A stretch of 64,000 nt of DNA. Origin: Massilia sp. KIM. GTDB taxonomy: Bacteria > Pseudomonadota > Gammaproteobacteria > Burkholderiales > Burkholderiaceae_D. The stretch spans positions 1,488,001-1,552,000 of the forward strand of contig NZ_MVAD01000001.1 of assembly GCF_002007115.1 (NCBI RefSeq). Direction: 5' to 3'. A program made the translations under genes and the position numbers. Shown here one piece after another: positions 59,460 to 64,000 of this stretch; the first letter of the stretch is position 1; every line of letters begins with the position of its first letter. Below the pieces are notes generated by a model that saw only the letters and a list, made by a program, of their open reading frames with translations, searched no databases and was not told the origin of the DNA.

Positions 59460-62400
59460 TCACGCCCTGCCGAAGCCCCCTCCCCCCGGCGTCTCGATCA
59501 CGAACACGTCGCCGACGCCCATGTCGGTCTTGCCGATATGGCCCAGGTGCTCGACGCTGCCATCGGCCCGGATCACATAGTTGCGGCCCTTTTCGCCGGG
59601 CTCACCGCCCGCCATGCCGAAGGGCGCGTAATTGCGGTTGTTGGACAGGATCGCCGCCGTCATCGGCTCCAGGAACCTGACTTTGCGCGTGCCGCCATTG
59701 CCGCCGCGCCAGCGCCCCGCCCCGCCCGAGCCCGGCCGGATCTCGTAGCTCTCCAGCCGCACCGGGAAGCGGAATTCCAGGATCTCGGGATCGGTCAGGC
59801 GCGAATTGGTCATGTTGGTCTGCACCACGTCGGTCCCGTCGAAGCCTTCGCCCGCCCCCGAGCCGCCCGAGATGGTCTCGTAGTACTGGTAGCGCGCGTT
59901 CCCGAAGGTGAAGTTGTTCATGGTGCCCTGGGCCGCCGCCAGCACGCCCAGCGCCCCGTACAAGGCGTTGGTGATGCAGGTCGAGGTCTCCACGTTGCCC
60001 GACACCACCGAGGCCGGATAGTGGGGATTGAGCATGGAGCCCGGTGGAATAATGACCTTCAAGGGCTTCAGGCAGCCCGCGTTCAGCGGGATCTCGTCGT
60101 CGACCAGGGTGCGGAACACGTACAGCACCGCCGCCATGCACACCGCCGAGGGCGCGTTGAAGTTGTTGGGCAACTGGCCAGAGGTGCCGGTGAAATCGAT
60201 CTCCGCGCTGCGCGCCGCCTGGTCGACCCGGATGCGCACCTCGATCCGGGCGCCGTTGTCGAGCTCATTGACGAAATGCCCGTCCTTGAGCGCCGAGATC
60301 ACGCGCCGCACCGCTTCCTCGGCATTGTCCTGCACGTGGCCCATGTAGGCGCGCACCACGTCCAACCCGAAGTGGGCCACCATCCTGCGCAGCTCCTCCA
60401 CGCCCTTCTGGTTGGCCGCCACCTGGGCGCGCAGGTCGGCCAGGTTCTGGTCCGGGTTGCGCGCCGGGTAGCGCGCGCCGCCCAGCAGGGCCCGGGTTTC
60501 CTCCTCGCGCAGCACGCCGTCCTGGCCGTCCACCAGCTTGAAGTTGTCGATCAGGACGCCCTCTTCTTCGATGTGGCTGGAGTCGGGCGGCATCGAGCCG
60601 GGCGTGGTGCCGCCAATGTCCGCATGGTGGCCGCGCGAGCCGACATAGAACAGGATCTCTTCGCCGGCCTCGTCGAACACGGGCGAGATGACGGTCACGT
60701 CCGGCAGGTGGGTGCCGCCGTTGTAGGGGTCGTTGAGCACGTAGACGTCGCCTGCGCGCATGCGGCCCGCGTTCTCGCGCATCACGGTCTTGATGCTCTC
60801 GCCCATGGAACCCAGGTGGACCGGCATGTGGGGCGCGTTGGCGACAAGGTTGCCCTCGTGGTCGAAGATCGCGCAGCTGAAGTCGAGGCGCTCCTTGATG
60901 TTGACCGAGTAGGCGGTGTTCTGCAGGCGCAGCCCCATCTGCTCGGCGATCGACATGAACAGGTTGTTGAAGATTTCCAGCATCACCGGGTCGGCCGTGG
61001 TGCCGATGGCGCGCCGCTCGGGCAAGGCCTCGACGCGGGTCAGCACCAGGTGCCTGTAGTTGCTGACCTCGGCCTGCCAGCCGGGTTCGACCACGGTGGT
61101 GGCGTTGTCCTCGGCGATGATGGCCGGCCCGCGCAGCGTGTGTCCCGGTTCCAGGGAAGCGCGCGCGTACACTGCGGTGTCGCGCCAGCTGCCGCCGCTG
61201 TACATGCGCACCTGCTCCTGGGGCGCCGGCGCTTCCAATGCCTGGCCCTCGCCCGCTCCCGCGACCGGCTGTTCCGGCGGCGCGTCCGAGCGGCCGATGG
61301 CCTCGACCGACACCGCCTCGATCACCAGGGCTCGCGAGGGCATGAGGAAGGAATAGCGGCGCTTGTAGGCCTGCTCGAATTGGGCCACCATCGCGGCCAG
61401 ATCGCCATGCAGGACCACCAGCGCGGAATCGGTGCCTTCGTAGCGCAGGTGCACGCGCTCGACCAGCGCGATGCGCTCCACGCCCACGCCCTGGGCCAGC
61501 AATTCCGCCCGCGCCTGCTCGCCCAACGCGGCCAGGCGCGCCGCCAGCGCGGGCAAGGCCTCCTGCGCCAAGCGCTCCTCGACCGCCTGCTCGCGCATCG
61601 CGGTCTGGTCGGCCAGGCCCATGCCGTAGGCCGACAGCACCCCGGCCAGCGAATGGATGAAGACCGTCTTCATCCCCAGCGCATCGGCCACCAGGCAGGC
61701 ATGCTGGCCGCCGGCGCCGCCGAAGCTGGTCAGGGCGTACTCGGTCACGTCGTGGCCGCGCTGGACCGAGATCTGCTTGATCGCGTTGGCCATGTTGCCC
61801 ACCGCGATCTGGATGAAACCCTCGGCCACGGCTTCGGGCGTCGGGCGCGCGCCAAGCGCGTCGCCGATGCGGTCGGCCATCTCGGCGAAGCGCGCCTTGA
61901 CGGCGGCGGCGTCGAGCGGTTCGTCGCCGCCCGGCCCGAACAGGTGGGGGAAGTAGCGCGGCTGGATCTTGCCCACCATGACGTTGCAGTCTGTGACGGC
62001 CAGCGGGCCGCCGCGGCGGTAGCTGGCCGGACCCGGATTGGCGCCGGCGCTGTCCGGACCGACGCGGTAACGGCTGCCGTCGAAGTGCAGGATCGAGCCG
62101 CCGCCGGCCGCCACGGTGTGGATGCTCATCATCGGCGCGCGCATGCGCACGCCCGCGACCTGGGTCTCGAAGACCCGCTCGAACTCGCCCGAGAAATGCG
62201 AGACGTCGGTCGAGGTGCCGCCCATGTCGAAACCGATGATGCGCTCGAAGCCGGCCAGCTGGCTGGCCCGCACCATGCCGACGATGCCGCCGGCGGGGCC
62301 GGACAGGATGCTGTCCTTGCCCTGGAAGGCGCGGGCGTCGGTCAGGCCGCCGCTGGACTGCATGAACTGCAGGTTCACGCCGGGCAGTTCGCCGGCCACC

Positions 62401-63068
62401 TGGTCGACGTAGCGGCGCAGGATGGGCGACAGGTAGGCGTCGACCACGGTGGTGTCGCCGCGCGCGACCAGCTTCATCATCGGGCTCACCTGGTGCGAGA
62501 CCGAGACCTGGGTGTAGCCGATCTCGCGCGCGATGCGCGCCACCGCCGCCTCGTGGGCCGTGTGGCGGTAGCCGTGCATGAAGACGATGGCGATCGAGCG
62601 CAGACCCCGCTCGAAGGACTGGCGCAGCGCCGCGCGCGCCGCCGCTTCATCGAGCGGCTGCACCACCTCGCCATGCGCGCCGATACGCTCGTCGATCTCG
62701 ATCACCTCGCCGTAGAGCAGTTCGGGCAGCACGATGTGGCGGTCGAACAGGCGCGGACGGTTCTGGTAGGCGATGCGCAAGGCGTCGCGGAAGCCCCGCG
62801 TGATCGCGAGCACGGTGGCTTCGCCCTTGCGCTCCAGCAGCGCGTTGGTGGCGACCGTGGTGCCCATCTTTACCGCCTCGATGCGCTCGACCGGCAACGC
62901 GCCGGCGCCCTGCACGCCGAGCAGATGGCGGATGCCCGCGACTGCGGCGTCGCGGTATTGCTCGGGGTTTTCCGACAGCAGCTTGTGGGTCACGAGGCTG
63001 CCGTCCGGCCGCCTTGCCACGATGTCGGTGAAGGTGCCGCCACGGTCGATCCAGAACTGCCAGTCCAT
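59460..63068 (-). CDS. 5-oxoprolinase, fused HyuA-HyuB type (hydantoinase/oxoprolinase family)
   Basis: A 1202-residue fusion of a HyuA-like ATPase (about 1-690; [57 protein letters not shown]) and a HyuB-like domain (from about 693; [46 protein letters not shown] at the end). By family it opens 5-oxoproline to glutamate with ATP, the last step of the gamma-glutamyl cycle; some relatives act on hydantoins or acetone. GGAG precedes the ATG at 63068. It is divergent from nnr across 107 bp. Confidence 0.9.
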   Translation of the reverse strand: MDWQFWIDRGGTFTDIVARRPDGSLVTHKLLSENPEQYRDAAVAGIRHLLGVQGAGALPVERIEAVKMGTTVATNALLERKGEATVLAITRGFRDALRIAYQNRPRLFDRHIVLPELLYGEVIEIDERIGAHGEVVQPLDEAAARAALRQSFERGLRSIAIVFMHGYRHTAHEAAVARIAREIGYTQVSVSHQVSPMMKLVARGDTTVVDAYLSPILRRYVDQVAGELPGVNLQFMQSSGGLTDARAFQGKDSILSGPAGGIVGMVRASQLAGFERIIGFDMGGTSTDVSHFSGEFERVFETQVAGVRMRAPMMSIHTVAAGGGSILHFDGSRYRVGPDSAGANPGPASYRRGGPLAVTDCNVMVGKIQPRYFPHLFGPGGDEPLDAAAVKARFAEMADRIGDALGARPTPEAVAEGFIQIAVGNMANAIKQISVQRGHDVTEYALTSFGGAGGQHACLVADALGMKTVFIHSLAGVLSAYGMGLADQTAMREQAVEERLAQEALPALAARLAALGEQARAELLAQGVGVERIALVERVHLRYEGTDSALVVLHGDLAAMVAQFEQAYKRRYSFLMPSRALVIEAVSVEAIGRSDAPPEQPVAGAGEGQALEAPAPQEQVRMYSGGSWRDTAVYARASLEPGHTLRGPAIIAEDNATTVVEPGWQAEVSNYRHLVLTRVEALPERRAIGTTADPVMLEIFNNLFMSIAEQMGLRLQNTAYSVNIKERLDFSCAIFDHEGNLVANAPHMPVHLGSMGESIKTVMRENAGRMRAGDVYVLNDPYNGGTHLPDVTVISPVFDEAGEEILFYVGSRGHHADIGGTTPGSMPPDSSHIEEEGVLIDNFKLVDGQDGVLREEETRALLGGARYPARNPDQNLADLRAQVAANQKGVEELRRMVAHFGLDVVRAYMGHVQDNAEEAVRRVISALKDGHFVNELDNGARIEVRIRVDQAARSAEIDFTGTSGQLPNNFNAPSAVCMAAVLYVFRTLVDDEIPLNAGCLKPLKVIIPPGSMLNPHYPASVVSGNVETSTCITNALYGALGVLAAAQGTMNNFTFGNARYQYYETISGGSGAGEGFDGTDVVQTNMTNSRLTDPEILEFRFPVRLESYEIRPGSGGAGRWRGGNGGTRKVRFLEPMTAAILSNNRNYAPFGMAGGEPGEKGRNYVIRADGSVEHLGHIGKTDMGVGDVFVIETPGGGGFGRA

Positions 63069-63175
63069 GTATTTACTCCGCAACAATCAATGGAGCGGAT
63101 ATTGTAGTCGCACGGCGCGCGCGATTTGGTCAAAATGCATCACAATCCGGTCTGGATTCATCTACGTGAGCGAGT

Positions 63176-64000
63176 ATGGAACAGCATCTTTACACCGTCG
63201 CGCAGATCCGCGCCATCGAGGAAGCGGCGTATGCCGGCCTGGAGCCCGGCGCCCTGATGCGGCGCGCCGGCCGGGCCGCGGCCGACCATGCCCTGGAACT
63301 GCTGGAAGGACGGCGCGATCGCCCGGTGCTGGTGCTCGCCGGCCCCGGCAACAATGGCGGCGACGCGCTGGAGCTGGCCGCCAACCTGGCCGAGGCCGGC
63401 GTCGATGCGACCGTGCTGCACCTGCCCGGACGGCGCGAGGCTTCCGCCGAGACGGCCGCCGCCTATGAGCGGGCGCGCGCCGGTTCGGTGGGCTGGATCG
63501 ACATGCTGCCGCCCGGGGCCGACTGGGCGCTGGTGGTCGATGGTTTGTTCGGGATTGGACTGGAACGTCCGCTCGAGGGCGAAGCCCGCGAACTGGTCGA
63601 GGGCGTGAACGCGCTGCGCTGCCCGATGCTGGCCCTGGACGTGCCGAGCGGGCTTGATGCCGATACCGGCGCCGTGGTCGGCCCGGACGGCGTCGCCGTG
63701 CGCGCCACCCACACCATCACCTTCCTGGGCGACAAGCCGGGCCTGCACACGGGCGACGGCCGCGATTATGCGGGCGAGGTCCGGGTCGACATGCTGGGCG
63801 TCGCCACGGCGGACGCCACGGCGGAGGCAAAGGCGGACGGCGAGACGCCGTTGCCGCGCGCGGCGGCCCGTCTCGGCGGGGTCGATCTGTTCGCCGGCCA
63901 GCTCGCCGCGCGGCGCCACAACTCGCACAAGGGCAGCTTCGGCGACGTCGCCGTGGTCGGCGGCGCCCACGGGATGGCGGGCGCGCCGGTGCTGGCCGCG
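63176..64000 (+). CDS. nnr: Bifunctional NAD(P)H-hydrate repair enzyme Nnr (3' end cut by window edge)
   Basis: The first 275 codons run off the right edge. Residues 1 to about 220 are the YjeF_N epimerase domain (GPGNNGGDAL at 56-65, VVDGLFGIGLERPL, LALDVPSGLDADTG, TITFLGDKPGL). The ADP-dependent dehydratase domain begins about 250 (RRHNSHKGSFGDVAVVGGAHGMAGA). The enzyme converts damaged NAD(P)HX back to NAD(P)H. GTGAGCGAG lies before the ATG. It is divergent from the 5-oxoprolinase gene. Confidence 0.92.
   Translation, partial: MEQHLYTVAQIRAIEEAAYAGLEPGALMRRAGRAAADHALELLEGRRDRPVLVLAGPGNNGGDALELAANLAEAGVDATVLHLPGRREASAETAAAYERARAGSVGWIDMLPPGADWALVVDGLFGIGLERPLEGEARELVEGVNALRCPMLALDVPSGLDADTGAVVGPDGVAVRATHTITFLGDKPGLHTGDGRDYAGEVRVDMLGVATADATAEAKADGETPLPRAAARLGGVDLFAGQLAARRHNSHKGSFGDVAVVGGAHGMAGAPVLAA

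Noticed and set aside
59334..63107. A 1257-codon open frame antisense to the 5-oxoprolinase gene
   Set aside because: Same GC-driven effect; it crosses both the REP-like element and the oxoprolinase promoter and shows no protein family features.

Overview
The window looks like chromosomal DNA of a high-GC betaproteobacterium in Burkholderiales, most consistent with the Massilia/Telluria group of Oxalobacteraceae. The basis is strong GC bias in third codon positions, gene sets such as mltG-tmk-holB-pilZ, ygfZ-DUF4936-NRDE and selO-msrB-yciB-bolA-ppiC, and large DUF4214/RTX exoproteins. This assignment is an inference from gene content; no rRNA, tRNA, insertion sequence, prophage or CRISPR array is visible.

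Layout, left to right. 1-6.6 kb: a LacI-type regulator cut by the window edge, a divergent 938-residue winged-helix/ATPase regulator, the 23S rRNA hydroxylation factor rlhA, and a more A/T-rich CPBP membrane protease. 6.9-12.3 kb: a redox and detoxification group (SDR, DoxX, GST, WrbA, LysR regulator, NmrA-like reductase, DUF1857 protein). 12.3-21.6 kb: two paralogous RTX exoproteins of 1877 and 1143 residues, built from a variable number of modules of about 300 residues. 21.7-26.2 kb: lpxO, two small proteins, a repeat-rich gap, a PRMT-like methyltransferase, an ankyrin protein and tatD. 26.4-29.3 kb: a diguanylate cyclase, a ZntB-like transporter and an acetyltransferase, which lie between tatD and pilZ-holB-tmk-mltG (29.3-32.3 kb). 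32.5-35.4 kb: ygfZ, DUF4936, an NRDE protein and an alpha/beta hydrolase.

35.4-47.2 kb is rich in acyl-CoA metabolism: a four-gene unit (thiolase, Dabb protein, two SDRs), an MHS-type transporter with an unusual periplasmic insertion, a FadB-like bifunctional enzyme, and an acyl-CoA ligase, with a DUF3616 protein and an exported unknown among them. 47.4-52.0 kb is a co-directional block: selO, msrB, yciB, bolA and two tandem parvulin prolyl isomerases. 52.0-59.3 kb holds a tiny membrane protein, a KfrA-like coiled-coil DNA-binding protein, purL, and a receiver-TPR protein whose phospho-acceptor position is Glu. The right end has a fused 5-oxoprolinase divergent from nnr (NAD(P)HX repair), which is cut by the edge.

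The most notable non-coding structure is a family of 30-bp REP-like units (five copies), two pairs of which form inverted elements. One pair is nested inside a 129-bp element with perfect 15-bp terminal inverted repeats. Other sites of interest are a perfect 20-bp palindrome at 45460-45479 and TGCAA-type dyads shared by two distant promoter regions.
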